A stretch of DNA of 64,000 nt from Sphingomonas dokdonensis (GTDB lineage: Bacteria > Pseudomonadota > Alphaproteobacteria > Sphingomonadales > Sphingomonadaceae): the NCBI RefSeq assembly GCF_002197685.1, contig NZ_NBBI01000002.1, positions 248,001-312,000 on the forward strand. Direction: 5' to 3'. The translations under genes were made by a program, and so were the position numbers. Position 1 is the stretch's first letter, and the number at the start of each line of letters is the position of its first letter. Shown here one piece after another: positions 32,702 through 42,018 of the stretch. Under the pieces are notes generated by a model. The model was not told the origin of the DNA. It made no database searches and was given only the letters and a program-made list of their open reading frames with translations.

Positions 32702-33982
32702 ATGCGCTCGATTGTTCCGTCCGTAACGGTTGCTGATGGTCATGTTGCTCTGGTGTCGTCGCTGCGCGCCCAGGGCTTCGGCACGACGGCACCCGCTGGC
32801 CGGCCCAACGCGGACACCGCGTGGCTGGTCGCCGAGGGCGAAACGTCGCCCGTGCCCGCGCGCACGGTGGTGCTCGCACGCGGCGCGCGCGAGGTGATCC
32901 CGTTCCGCGATGGCGCGCCGGCGCGTCTGACCTTCGGGCATGAAGACGCCGTGATCGGCAACGCCTTTGTGCGCGCACTCGCCGGCGGCCCGGAGCTGCC
33001 GACCGCGGCCGATCCCGAGAGCCTGGCGCTGTTCGCGCTGGCCGAGCGGGTGGCCGAGGCGGACATCACCGTCCTGATCAACGGGCCGACCGGCACCGGC
33101 AAGGAAGTGCTGGCCCGCGCGATCCACCGCAATTCCTCGCGCCGCGACGGGCCGTTCATCGCGATCAACTGCGCCGCGCTGCCTGAAACCATGCTGGAGG
33201 CGATGCTGTTCGGTCATGTGAAGGGCAGCTTCACCGGCGCATCGGCCGGCGGTGACGGCTTCTTCCGCGCGGCGAACGGCGGCACGATCGTGCTCGACGA
33301 AGTGGCGGAAATGCCGCTGCCGCTCCAGGCCAAGCTGCTGCGGGTGCTGCAGGAGCGGGAGGTGGTGCCGATCGGCGCGACGCACCCGATCCCGATCGAC
33401 GTGCGCGTCGTCGCCTGCGCCAATCGCGATCTGCAGGAGGAAGTCGCCGCCGGCCGCTTCCGCTCCGACCTTTATTATCGCCTGTCGGTGTTTCCGCTCA
33501 CCACCCGCTCGCTGGCCGATCGGGCGCAGGACGTGCCGGCGCTCGCCGCGACCATGATCCTGCGCCATGCCGGCAATCGCGCGGTGGTGCCCTGGCCCTC
33601 GCACGAGGCGATCGCCAAGCTCACCCAGCACGATTGGCCCGGCAACGTGCGCGAGCTGGAAAACGTCATCCAGCGGGCCATGCTGTTCTGCGGCGGCGAC
33701 ACGATCGAGGCCGAGCACATCCTGTTCGATCGCGCGCCTGCGCCGCGCCCCGGCGTATTCGCCAACGAGCCCGCGGCACCCGGTGCCAACACGCTCGGCG
33801 CAGTCGTCCAACTGTCTGAATTTGCCGCCATTCGCGAGACTTTGAAGGCCTGTGGCGGAAATCGTATCGAAACTGCCCGCCGTCTCGGCATTTCGGAACG
33901 AACCTTGCGTTACCGTCTCGCGAAGGCGCGTGAACAGGGCGAGGAGATCGCCGCGCCGCATGATCGGAGACTGACGGCATGA
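32702..33982 (+). CDS. Sigma-54-dependent flagellar transcriptional activator (FlbD/FleQ type)
   Basis: A 426-residue enhancer-binding protein. The AAA+ domain shows Walker A GPTGTGKE (about 128-135), the sigma-54 contact loop as GSFTGA (175-180) instead of GAFTGA, Walker B GGTIVLDEVAEM and the arginine finger region RFRSDLYYRL. A Fis-type helix-turn-helix ends the protein (NRIETARRLGISERTLRYRLAKARE). The first 107 residues do not show receiver-domain landmarks, so phosphorelay control is doubtful. ATG 32702 follows AGGGG; ATG 32672 is an alternative. It overlaps fliE by 4 nt and so heads the fli operon. Confidence 0.88.
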   Translation: MRSIVPSVTVADGHVALVSSLRAQGFGTTAPAGRPNADTAWLVAEGETSPVPARTVVLARGAREVIPFRDGAPARLTFGHEDAVIGNAFVRALAGGPELPTAADPESLALFALAERVAEADITVLINGPTGTGKEVLARAIHRNSSRRDGPFIAINCAALPETMLEAMLFGHVKGSFTGASAGGDGFFRAANGGTIVLDEVAEMPLPLQAKLLRVLQEREVVPIGATHPIPIDVRVVACANRDLQEEVAAGRFRSDLYYRLSVFPLTTRSLADRAQDVPALAATMILRHAGNRAVVPWPSHEAIAKLTQHDWPGNVRELENVIQRAMLFCGGDTIEAEHILFDRAPAPRPGVFANEPAAPGANTLGAVVQLSEFAAIRETLKACGGNRIETARRLGISERTLRYRLAKAREQGEEIAAPHDRRLTA

Positions 33983-34341
33983 ATGGTGTTGGTGGTGTAG
34001 GCGGGATCGACCGGGTGATGGCGCTGCGTGCCCAGATCCTGGAACGCAACGCCGCGCTGAGCCGCGCGAATGCAAGCGTTGCCGCAACCGACGCGGCGCC
34101 GACGTCCGGCGTGCAGCAGGCCGGCAGCTTCGCCGCGACGATGGAAAACGCGCTCCAATCGGTCAACACCCAGACGCAAAAGGCATCGGCGCTGTCCGAA
34201 GCCTATGAGCGCGGCGAAACGGTAGACATCGCCAAGGTGATGCTCGCCCGCCAGGAAGCCTCCGTCGGCTTCGAGGCGACGCTGCAAGTCCGCAACAAGA
34301 TCCTGTCCGCGTACAAGGACATCATGAGCATGCCGGTCTGA
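33979..34341 (+). CDS. fliE: MS-ring/rod junction protein FliE
   Basis: A 120-residue FliE. The C-terminal block VNTQTQKASALSEAYERGETVDIAKVMLARQEASVGFEATLQVRNKILSAYKDIMSMPV is diagnostic, and the N-terminal 55 residues are low-complexity. It joins the MS ring to the proximal rod and is the first exported rod protein. The ATG overlaps the activator stop. Confidence 0.94.
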   Translation: MNGVGGVGGIDRVMALRAQILERNAALSRANASVAATDAAPTSGVQQAGSFAATMENALQSVNTQTQKASALSEAYERGETVDIAKVMLARQEASVGFEATLQVRNKILSAYKDIMSMPV

Positions 34342-34342
34342 T

Positions 34343-36037
34343 ATGGCAAACGCACTCGCTCCCTCGAACCCGGTGATCCCGGAACGCTTCGCCAATCCGC
34401 TGCGGCAGATCCAGGGCGTGTTCGCACAGCCCGCCGTGCGCCGCGCGGGGCCGATGGCGCTGATGGTCAGCCTGATCGGCGCGTCGGCGCTTGCCTGGTC
34501 GGCGTTGTCCACGCCGCCGCAGAAGATGCTGTATTCGGGCCTGCCCGACGCGGACAAGGCGGCGGTCACCCAGGCGCTGTCCGCCGCGAGCATCGACAGC
34601 CATATCGACGACGCGACCGACGCGGTGACGGTGAACGAGGAGGATTATTCCCGCGCCCGCCTGCTGCTCGCAGGGCAAGGCCTGCCGAAAGCGGCGCCGG
34701 GCGGTTATGCAATCCTCGACCAGCTGCCGATGGGCGTCAGCCGCGCCGTCGAGGGCGAGCGGCTGCGCCAGGCGCGCGAGACCGAGCTGGCGCGTTCGAT
34801 CCAGGAGATCGACGTCGTCACCGAGGCGCGCGTGCACCTCGCCATGCCGGAATCGAGCGTGTTCGTGCGCGACAATGCGCAGCCCAGCGCCTCCGTGGTG
34901 GTGAAGCTGCAGGGCGGCCGTGCGCTCAGCGAGGCGCAGGTCCAGTCGATCATCAACCTCGTCGCCTCGTCCGTGCCCGGCATGAAGCCCGAAGCGGTGA
35001 CGATCGTCGACCAGATGGGTGGCCTTCTCTCCAAGCCCGGCGGCATGGGCCAGAGCGGCACCGAACAGCGCATCGCGCTGCAACGCCAGGTCGAGGAAAA
35101 GTATCGCCAGCAGCTGATGCAGCTGCTGACCCCGCTGGTCGGCGCCGGCAACTTCACCGCCGAGGTGCAGGCCGACGTCAACATGGACGAGACGCAGGCG
35201 ACCCGCGAAAGCTACGACAAGGAAGGTGCGCTGCGCGCCGAAACCGGCAATTGGACCGGCAATCAGGCGCCCGGCAACCAGGCGCCCGGTGGCATCCCCG
35301 GTGCGCTCAGCAACACGCCGCCGCCCGCCGCGGCGCTTCAGCAGCCGCAGGCCGCGACGGGTGCGAACGGTCAGCCGGTGGCGCCGGGTCAGCCGGTCGC
35401 CGGCGGCCCTGCGCCCGATGCGAACAAGCAGTCGGATCAGTTCGCGCGTTCCTATGATCTTGGCCGCGAAGTTTCCGTCACGCGCGCGGCGCCCGGCGCG
35501 GTCAAGCGCCTGTCGGTCGCGGTGCTGCTGCGCGAGCCCGAGAAGGGCAAGCGCACTGCCGCCGAGATCAACCAGATCAACGAGCTGGTGCGCTCCGCGG
35601 TTGGCTTCGATCAGTCGCGCAACGACCAGGTGACGGTGATCAGCCGCAAGTTCGCCGGCGAAGCCGACGAGAGCGACGGCCCGGCCTGGTACGACAACAG
35701 CTGGCTGCCGGTGATCGCGCGCAACGTCACCGCCATCGTCATCGCGCTGCTCGTGCTGCTGCTCGGCGTGCGCCCGCTCGCCAAGGCGCTGATGAAGAAG
35801 AAGGAAGAAGCCGAGGGCCCGCGTCCGGCGCTCGGCCGCCCGATGGGTGGCGACGAGGATGGCGCGGAAGGCGACGCCCGCGGCGAGATCGCCGTCGCGC
35901 CGCCGGTCACGCTCGACGAGATCGACGCAAGCCGCAATTATGACGAGCGCATCGGCAAGGTACGCGGCTTCACCCGCGACAACCCCGCCCGTGCCGCGCT
36001 CGCCGTGCGTGACATGATGAAGGCGACCGCCCAGTGA
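34343..36037 (+). CDS. fliF: Flagellar MS-ring protein FliF
   Basis: A 564-residue MS-ring protein with two membrane helices, one near residue 35 (GPMALMVSLIGASALAWSAL) and one near 460 (VIARNVTAIVIALLVLLLGV). Between them are the ring-building motifs ERLRQARETELARSIQEIDVVTEARVHLAMPESSVFVRD and the QVQSIINLVASSVPGMKPEAVTIVD block. A Gly/Pro/Gln-rich loop occupies about residues 305-355. The C-terminal tail (YDERIGKVRGFTRDNPARAALAVRDMM) is the FliG-binding segment. Confidence 0.97.
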   Translation: MANALAPSNPVIPERFANPLRQIQGVFAQPAVRRAGPMALMVSLIGASALAWSALSTPPQKMLYSGLPDADKAAVTQALSAASIDSHIDDATDAVTVNEEDYSRARLLLAGQGLPKAAPGGYAILDQLPMGVSRAVEGERLRQARETELARSIQEIDVVTEARVHLAMPESSVFVRDNAQPSASVVVKLQGGRALSEAQVQSIINLVASSVPGMKPEAVTIVDQMGGLLSKPGGMGQSGTEQRIALQRQVEEKYRQQLMQLLTPLVGAGNFTAEVQADVNMDETQATRESYDKEGALRAETGNWTGNQAPGNQAPGGIPGALSNTPPPAAALQQPQAATGANGQPVAPGQPVAGGPAPDANKQSDQFARSYDLGREVSVTRAAPGAVKRLSVAVLLREPEKGKRTAAEINQINELVRSAVGFDQSRNDQVTVISRKFAGEADESDGPAWYDNSWLPVIARNVTAIVIALLVLLLGVRPLAKALMKKKEEAEGPRPALGRPMGGDEDGAEGDARGEIAVAPPVTLDEIDASRNYDERIGKVRGFTRDNPARAALAVRDMMKATAQ

Positions 36038-37044
36038 GCGAACTGGCGCTGCGCACCTTTTCCGGCACGGAGCGTGCCGCGGTGCTGATGATGCTGGTCG
36101 GAGAAGACGAGGCCGCGGCGATCCTCCAGAAGCTGGAGCCCGACGAGGTGCGCGAGCTTGGCCGCGCGATGTACACCGTCGCCGACGTCAGCGAGTCCGA
36201 CGTGGAGGGCGTGCTCGACGATTTCGTCGGCCGCGCGCGCGAGCGGACCGGCATCACCTTCGACCCCAAGCCCAAGGTGGAGGCGGTGATGCATCGCGCG
36301 CTGGGGCAGGAAAAGGCCGAAAGCGTGCTCGCCCGCATCACCCCGCCCGAGGCGGCGTGCGAGATCGACCTGCTCGACTGGCTCGACGCGACCGACATCG
36401 CGGCGATGATAGAAAAGGAGCATCCGCAGGTCGCGGCGCTGCTGATCGCCAATCTCGATCCCGCGGTCGGCGCGCAGGTGCTGGAGCTGCTGCCCGACGC
36501 TGCGCAGCCCGAGATCCTGCACCGCATCGCAAAGCTGGGCCCGATCACGCCCGAGGCGGTCGAGACGCTGAAGACCATGATCGGCAGCCGCACGATCAGC
36601 GCCGCGCAGGGCACGCAGGTGAAACTGGGCGGCACGCGCGAGGCGGCCAAGATCCTGCAAGGTGCGCGCAAGGCAACCGAGCAGCGCGTCATGCCCAAGC
36701 TGTTCAAGCTGGACAAGGAAACGGCAAAGCAGATCGAGGAGGCGATGTTCGTCTTCGACAACCTGCTCGACATGGACGACAAGAATCTGGGGGCGCTGAT
36801 CCGCAACGTCGACAGCGATCTGCTGACCCGCGCGCTGAAGGGCGTGGACGAGGCGGCACGCGGACGCTTCCTCGGCTGCATGTCGGCGCGCGCCGCCGAC
36901 GGCATCCGCGACGAGATGGAGGCCCGCGGCCCGATGCGCCTGTCGGAAGTGCTCGACGCGCAAAAGGCGATCATCAGCATCGCACGCAATCTCGCCAAGG
37001 ACGGCACGATCATGATGGGTGGGGGCGAGGACGATTATGTCTGA
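36034..37044 (+). CDS. fliG: Flagellar motor switch protein FliG
   Basis: A 336-residue switch protein. The N-terminal FliF-binding part begins LRTFSGTERAAVLMMLVGEDEAAAILQKLEPDEVREL, the middle domain holds the EKEHPQVAALLIANLDP motif, and the C-terminal domain carries the charged torque helix (NVDSDLLTRALKGVDEAARGRFLGCMSARAADGIRDEME). The GTG start overlaps the fliF stop as GTGA. Confidence 0.97.
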   Translation: MSELALRTFSGTERAAVLMMLVGEDEAAAILQKLEPDEVRELGRAMYTVADVSESDVEGVLDDFVGRARERTGITFDPKPKVEAVMHRALGQEKAESVLARITPPEAACEIDLLDWLDATDIAAMIEKEHPQVAALLIANLDPAVGAQVLELLPDAAQPEILHRIAKLGPITPEAVETLKTMIGSRTISAAQGTQVKLGGTREAAKILQGARKATEQRVMPKLFKLDKETAKQIEEAMFVFDNLLDMDDKNLGALIRNVDSDLLTRALKGVDEAARGRFLGCMSARAADGIRDEMEARGPMRLSEVLDAQKAIISIARNLAKDGTIMMGGGEDDYV

Positions 37045-37765
37045 GGCAGCGGCAAATGTTTTCGTCGCCGGCTTCGCCCCGCGTCAGGACGATGCGGCGG
37101 TCCGGCTGCAGCGTTCGTTCGCGGCGCGCCCCGCGGGCTTCTCGCCGGGCGACCTGATCGCGCGGATCGAGGAAGCGTTCGCCGCCGCGCCGCAGCCGCA
37201 TCTGACCCCCGAGCCGGCGCCGGTGGCGGAAGCGCCGATCGTCGATCCGCTCGCCGCCGCAATGGCGGAAGCGCCCGTCGTCGATCCACTGGCCGATGCC
37301 TATCAGGCGGGCTTCGACGCCGGTCTTGCTGCCGCGCAGGCGGAGGGGCAGGCCGCTGCGGCGCGTGATCTGGCATTGATCGAGAACATCGCCGCTGCGC
37401 TGCAATCCGACGAGCGGGTCGATCGCGAGCGGATCGCGCGGCAGCTGCGCCAGACGGTGCTGCACCTTGTCAGCGGGCTGATTGGGCAGACCGGCATCGC
37501 CGCCGACCTGCTTGCCGGTCGGGTGGAGGCTGCGGCCGACCTGCTCGCCGACCAGGCGGAAAGCGCCATTCTGCGCGTCCACCCCGACGACGTGGCATTG
37601 CTCGCGGGCCGGTTGCCCGAGACGATCTTCCCGGTCGGCGACGCGACGCTCGCGCGTGGCTCGTTCGTGCTGGAGGCTGCCTCGACCATCGTCGAGGATG
37701 GCCCCGACCTGTGGCTCGAACAGCTCACCGGCGCGCTCGACAAGGTGGCCGTTCCCGCCCTCTGA
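37037..37765 (+). CDS. fliH: Flagellar export ATPase regulator FliH
   Basis: A 242-residue FliH. An N-terminal Ala/Pro-rich region with a partial internal repeat (EAPIVDPLAAAMAEAPVVDPLADAYQAGFDAG) leads to a coiled coil. The C-terminal domain, LLADQAESAILRVHPDDVALLAGRL and LARGSFVLEAASTIVEDGPDLWLEQL, is typical of FliH/YscL. It dimerises and holds the FliI ATPase. The ATG at 37037 overlaps the fliG end by 8 nt. Confidence 0.88.
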   Translation: MSEAAANVFVAGFAPRQDDAAVRLQRSFAARPAGFSPGDLIARIEEAFAAAPQPHLTPEPAPVAEAPIVDPLAAAMAEAPVVDPLADAYQAGFDAGLAAAQAEGQAAAARDLALIENIAAALQSDERVDRERIARQLRQTVLHLVSGLIGQTGIAADLLAGRVEAAADLLADQAESAILRVHPDDVALLAGRLPETIFPVGDATLARGSFVLEAASTIVEDGPDLWLEQLTGALDKVAVPAL

Positions 37766-37821
37766 TCATTCCTTCGCTGGCGGCGGGCATACCCGCCGAC
37801 GCCGGCTTGCCAGGATCCCCG

Positions 37822-39150
37822 ATGCTCAACCGCTTCACCGCCGATTATCTTGAATCGCTGGGCAATGCCGATTTCCGCCCGGCGCCAAAGGTCGCCGGCC
37901 GGCTCGCGTCGTATGACGGCCTGTTGATGGAAGCGGTGGGCCTGACGCTGCCGGTCGGCACCGTTTGCCGCATCGGCGACGCAGGCGTGGGCGTCGAGGC
38001 GGAGGTGATCGGCTTTCGCAACGGGCGCACGCTGCTGATGAACCTTGGCGGCCCCGCCGCGCTGCTGCCGCAGATGCCGGTTCGTCCGACCGGGGCGCCG
38101 GGCGAGGCGGAGGTGGGCGCGGCGCTGCTCGGCCGGGTGGTCGACGGCGCGGGCAATCCGATCGACGGGCTGGGGCCGATCCGCGGTGCTACGCGCTGGC
38201 CGCTTGCCGGCAAGCTGCAATCCCCGCTCGATCGCGGCCGCGTGCTGGAGCCGCTCGACGTCGGCGTGCGCGCGATCAACGGGCTTCTCACCATCGGCAA
38301 GGGCCAGCGCGTCGGCATCATGGCCGGCTCGGGCGTCGGCAAGTCGGTGCTGCTCGGCATGATGGTGCGCGCGGCCAAGGCCGACGTGATCGTCATCGGC
38401 CTGATCGGCGAGCGCAGCCGCGAGGTCGCCGACTTCCTAGAAACCAAGGTCGCGGGTGAGGCGCGTGCGCGCTCGGTCGTCGTTGCCGTTCCCGCCAATC
38501 ACTCGCCCGTGCTGCGCATCCGCGGCGCGCTGCGGGCGACCGCGATCGCCGAGGCATTCCGTGACGAGGGCAAGAACGTCCTCCTCATCATGGATTCGCT
38601 CACCCGCGTGGCGCACGCCGGGCGCGAGATCGGGCTGGCGCTGGGCGAGCCCGCCTCGGCGCGCGGCTATCCGCCGTCCGCCATTGCCATGCTGCCGAAC
38701 CTGATCGAGCGCGCGGGCACCGACGTGAACACCGGCGGCGCGATCACCGCCATCTATACCGTGCTGGCCGACGGAGACGACGGCAACGACCCGGTGGTCG
38801 ATTCCGCCCGCTCGATCCTCGACGGGCATATCGTGCTGAGCCGCGCGCTGGCCGAACATGCCGTCTATCCAGCAATCGACGTGTCCAAGTCGGTCAGCCG
38901 CGTGATGACCGACATTGCGGTGAAGCCGCACATCCAGGCCGCGCGCGTGCTGCGCCGGCACCTGGCGACCTATGAGGAAAACCGCGATCTCGTGCTGATG
39001 GGCGCCTATCGCGCCGGCGCCGATCCCGCGATCGACGCCGCCATCGCCTACCACCCCGCCGTCATGGAGTTCATCCGGCAGGATTCGGATGCCAGCGTCT
39101 CGCTCGACGATGCGGTGACCGAGCTTACCGGCGTGTTCGGCGATGGATAA
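37822..39150 (+). CDS. fliI: Flagellum-specific export ATPase FliI
   Basis: A 442-residue F1-beta-like ATPase. Walker A AGSGVGKS lies at residues 168-175, with GLIGERSREV, Walker B VLLIMDSLTRVAHAGREIGLALGEPASARGYPPSAI and the export-ATPase ending NRDLVLMGAYRAGADPAIDAAIAYHPAVMEFIRQ. The start MLNRFTADYLES is chosen because in-frame codons upstream lie in fliH or the 56-bp gap and are not conserved. It powers the export apparatus with FliH and FliJ. Confidence 0.97.
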   Translation: MLNRFTADYLESLGNADFRPAPKVAGRLASYDGLLMEAVGLTLPVGTVCRIGDAGVGVEAEVIGFRNGRTLLMNLGGPAALLPQMPVRPTGAPGEAEVGAALLGRVVDGAGNPIDGLGPIRGATRWPLAGKLQSPLDRGRVLEPLDVGVRAINGLLTIGKGQRVGIMAGSGVGKSVLLGMMVRAAKADVIVIGLIGERSREVADFLETKVAGEARARSVVVAVPANHSPVLRIRGALRATAIAEAFRDEGKNVLLIMDSLTRVAHAGREIGLALGEPASARGYPPSAIAMLPNLIERAGTDVNTGGAITAIYTVLADGDDGNDPVVDSARSILDGHIVLSRALAEHAVYPAIDVSKSVSRVMTDIAVKPHIQAARVLRRHLATYEENRDLVLMGAYRAGADPAIDAAIAYHPAVMEFIRQDSDASVSLDDAVTELTGVFGDG

Positions 39151-39571
39151 CAAGAAGCTCCAGCGCATCCACCGCGTGCGCACGCTGCAGCTCGGCCTCG
39201 CCCGCGCGGAAGAAACGCGCGCGCACGAGCAGGTGGCGAGCGAAACCGCATTGTCGCAGCGGATCGCGCAGCTCGCATCGGCGGTGGCGCCGGGGGAGGG
39301 GAGCGGCGCCGCCGTCTCGTTCGCCGCCATGGCGCATTATCGCGAAAAGCTGCACCGCAATGCCGAGGTGATCGCGAATCGCGTGCGCAACGCCGCTGCC
39401 GAGGCGACCCGCGCCGCCGAGGCGACCCGTTCGGCCAAGCGCGACCAGACCGCGGTGGAAAAGCTGATCGCGCGTGGCGAGGCGGAGGCCGCGCTGCGCG
39501 CGATCCGCGCGCTACAGGACGCGCCGCCCACCCGGCCGATCAAGCAGGGAATTCGGCACGATCCTTGCTGA
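39143..39571 (+). CDS. fliJ: Flagellar export chaperone FliJ
   Basis: A 142-residue almost entirely helical protein overlapping fliI by 8 nt. It forms two long heptad-rich helices (QRIHRVRTLQLGLARAEETRAHEQVASETALSQRI and KLHRNAEVIANRVRNAAAEATRAAEATRSAKRDQTAVEKLIARGEAEAALRAIRAL). The call rests on position, length and coiled-coil form, since FliJ sequences are poorly conserved. It acts as the central stalk of the FliI ring. Confidence 0.82.
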   Translation: MDNKKLQRIHRVRTLQLGLARAEETRAHEQVASETALSQRIAQLASAVAPGEGSGAAVSFAAMAHYREKLHRNAEVIANRVRNAAAEATRAAEATRSAKRDQTAVEKLIARGEAEAALRAIRALQDAPPTRPIKQGIRHDPC

Positions 39572-39610
39572 TTGCTCGTCGAATAACGTGACGAGACGCA
39601 GATCGCTGCC

Positions 39611-41350
39611 ATGATGCCAACGCTGACCAGCTTTACCGATACCCTCGCCGCCGGGCATCCTGGCGGCGCGCCGGGCAAGGCCGCACCGCGCAAGGGGCAG
39701 GTGGCGCCGCTGCCGGGGCATGTTGCACCGGTAACGCCGCGCCAGCCCGGCGCGCATGGCGAAAGCGGCTTTGCCGCGCTTTTGACGGGGCCGGTGGCGC
39801 CGGTGATGCCGCAGCAGCCGGGCGTCGTTATCGACAACGGTCTTGCGCCCCGTCTTCCCGGATTCGTGGCACCGGTGATGCCGCAGCAGCCAGGTGTCAC
39901 CACTGAGCAGGGTCTCGCGCCGCATTTCCCCGCATCCGTGACGCCGGTGATGTCGCAACAACCCGGCACGGCAGGCGGCAACGATCCTGCGGTGTCGCTG
40001 ACCGGCATTGTCGCGCCTGTCATGCCGCGCCAGCCGGGGGAAGACGGCGACGACGACGGGGCGGCGCTCGTGCCGGGTCCAGTCGCGCCCGTGATGCCGC
40101 GCCAGCCGGGCGCGGCTGGCGGCGAGCGCGGCGTGGTCCTGCTGCCGGGGAATCTGGCGCCGGTGTCGCCGCGGCAAGATGACGGCGAGGGCGGCAACGG
40201 CTTGCCGGCAAGCCCCGGCAAGGACGACGACGGCAGCGATGTCGTGCAGCCTGGCGGCTGGATCGCGCCGCCGACTTGGCTGGTCACCTGTCCGCCGCCT
40301 GCGCCGGTGAGCGCCGGCGCGCAGCCGACGATCACGTCGGCAATCCCGCTGGCGGTAGCGGCGGGCGCCAGCGCGGCGGGTGAGGGCGAGGTGACGCTCT
40401 CCGCGCCCGTCGGTGCGGCGCCCGAGGGCGCGGCGGTTCTGACGCCAGCAGCCGGGTTGCCGCCGCTCGCACCGGGTACGACGCCCTCGAATGGCTTTCC
40501 TGCGCAGCAACCGGTCGGTGCCATGCCGGCGTCGTCGCAGAATGTCGCCGCACCGGCCTTCTCGCTTGCGCCGCCCGCCGCGCCGGACGGTGGTCCAGCG
40601 CCCACTCAGCTATCGGTGACGCCAAACATTGCGGCGCAGGCGCAACCTGCTTCAGGTGCACCGGCGCTTTCCGTCGGCGCTGAAGCGAACGGCCAAGGCA
40701 AGCCTGACCGCGCCGAAGCTATCGCGATGAACCACCTGCCGCCGAGCGTGAAGGCGCCTGTGCAGGTCGAGCTGCCGGTACAGGTACGGCAGGTCGCGCC
40801 CGCCGCGCAGATGTTCGCCGCCGCCATTCATCGCGCCGCGCGAGACGAGCGTCGTGGCGAGGCGAGCGACGCGATGATCGCCGGCCTCGCGCCGACGGCC
40901 GAGCTGACGCCGCAAGCCGCGGTCGAGCAAAGTCGCCACGCCGCGCTCGACATGGCGCGCGCGACCTGGCCGGCCAAGATGATCGAGCGCATCGAGATGA
41001 TGCGCGACGCGCTGGACGCGGCGGATACCAGCATCCGCCTGGTACCCGACAAGCTCGGCACCATCGACGTGTCGCTGCGCCGCGAGGGTGATGGCGTTGC
41101 CGTCCACTTCAACGCGCAGCAGGCCGAGACGCGCCAGCTGCTGGCCGACGCGCAGCCGAAACTGGCCGAGCTGGCCGAGGCAAAGGGCCTGAAGCTGTCC
41201 GCGCAGGCCGGCGGTGATCCTAGTCAGCAGCAGCAGCAGCAGCAATCGCAGGGGCAGCGCGCGCCGGCGTCGGTGCCGCTTTCCTCCCATCGGTATAGCC
41301 AGCCCGCGTCATCGGACGCGGTCGGCGTGGCCGACGAACGAATCGCATGA
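39611..41350 (+). CDS. fliK: Flagellar hook-length control protein FliK with internal repeats
   Basis: A 579-residue FliK. The C-terminal substrate-switch domain is clear: SIRLVPDKLGTIDVSLRREGDGVAVHFNAQQAETRQLLADAQPKLAELAEAKGLKLSAQAG, followed by a Gln-rich tail. The N-terminal ruler is Pro/Ala/Gly-rich and includes seven consecutive 24-residue repeats (residues 37-203) built on xVAPVMPxQPG. It begins 39 bp after fliJ. The repeats should make the ruler length adjustable by copy number, but this is inferred. Confidence 0.92.
   Translation: MMPTLTSFTDTLAAGHPGGAPGKAAPRKGQVAPLPGHVAPVTPRQPGAHGESGFAALLTGPVAPVMPQQPGVVIDNGLAPRLPGFVAPVMPQQPGVTTEQGLAPHFPASVTPVMSQQPGTAGGNDPAVSLTGIVAPVMPRQPGEDGDDDGAALVPGPVAPVMPRQPGAAGGERGVVLLPGNLAPVSPRQDDGEGGNGLPASPGKDDDGSDVVQPGGWIAPPTWLVTCPPPAPVSAGAQPTITSAIPLAVAAGASAAGEGEVTLSAPVGAAPEGAAVLTPAAGLPPLAPGTTPSNGFPAQQPVGAMPASSQNVAAPAFSLAPPAAPDGGPAPTQLSVTPNIAAQAQPASGAPALSVGAEANGQGKPDRAEAIAMNHLPPSVKAPVQVELPVQVRQVAPAAQMFAAAIHRAARDERRGEASDAMIAGLAPTAELTPQAAVEQSRHAALDMARATWPAKMIERIEMMRDALDAADTSIRLVPDKLGTIDVSLRREGDGVAVHFNAQQAETRQLLADAQPKLAELAEAKGLKLSAQAGGDPSQQQQQQQSQGQRAPASVPLSSHRYSQPASSDAVGVADERIA
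39719..40219 (+). repeat. Seven tandem 72-bp repeats inside fliK
   Basis: The phase is exactly 24 codons. Each unit opens with xVAPVMPxQPG (variants VTPVMSQQPG and LAPVSPRQDD) and closes with L(P/T)G or PxSPG. The seventh unit is one codon shorter. Codons are diverged between units, so the array is old rather than freshly expanded. Confidence 0.85.
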
Positions 41351-41370
41351 ACCGCAAGGGGCGTTGAGCA

Positions 41371-42012
41371 GTGAGTGACGAGAAAAAGGACGCGGCCGAT
41401 TCGCCGCCCAAGAAGAAGAAGGGCAAGCTGGGCAAGATCCTGGTGATCGCGGCCGGCGGCGCGGTGCTGATCGGCGGCGGCGTCGGCGCGGGGCTTTATG
41501 CCGCCGGCTCGGGCCTAGTCGGCGGCGGCGCGGCGCATGAGGAAGGCCCGCCGAAGCCCAAGCTGGTGCCCAAGAGCGAGCAGAAGCGGGCCGGCGAGGA
41601 CGGCGAATCGGGCGGCGGTCACGGTGGCGGCGGCGAGGGTGAGGCATCGTCGCACGAGGGCAAGCCGACGCCCGCGGGCGACGGCGGCGAGCGCTACGCC
41701 TCCAATTATTTCGCGTTGGAAAAGGAGTTTACCGCGAATCTTCAGGATTCGGTGCACTTCATCCAGGTCGGCGTCGCGATCTCCACGCCGTACGACGACA
41801 CGGTCATCCAGAACATCAAGACCAACGATATCGCGATCCGCTCGGCGATCCTGATGGCGCTGGGCGACACCACCGAGGATCAGGTGTTTTCCTCGCAGGG
41901 GAAGGCGGCGCTGGCCAAGCGGCTGACCGTCGCGATCAACAAAACGCTGGAACAGAAAGAGGGCTTTGGCGGCGTTGGTAACGTCTACTTTACCAATTTT
42001 GTTGTTCAGTGA
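41371..42012 (+). CDS. fliL: Flagellar basal-body protein FliL
   Basis: A 213-residue single-pass inner-membrane protein. A Lys-rich tail (DEKKDAADSPPKKKKGKLGK) precedes one helix (ILVIAAGGAVLIGGGVGAGLYAAG), then a Gly/His/Glu-rich linker, and the FliL periplasmic domain with YFALEKEFTANLQDSVHFIQVGVAISTPYDDTVIQNIKTNDIAIRSAILMALGDTT. It ends KEGFGGVGNVYFTNFVVQ. FliL works beside the stator. The start is GTG. Confidence 0.93.
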   Translation: MSDEKKDAADSPPKKKKGKLGKILVIAAGGAVLIGGGVGAGLYAAGSGLVGGGAAHEEGPPKPKLVPKSEQKRAGEDGESGGGHGGGGEGEASSHEGKPTPAGDGGERYASNYFALEKEFTANLQDSVHFIQVGVAISTPYDDTVIQNIKTNDIAIRSAILMALGDTTEDQVFSSQGKAALAKRLTVAINKTLEQKEGFGGVGNVYFTNFVVQ

Positions 42013-42018
42013 CCTTCT

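Noticed and set aside
39719..40219. CRISPR array suspected from regular 72-bp spacing
   Set aside because: The period is a whole number of codons within fliK and the units are coding variants without spacer-repeat structure.
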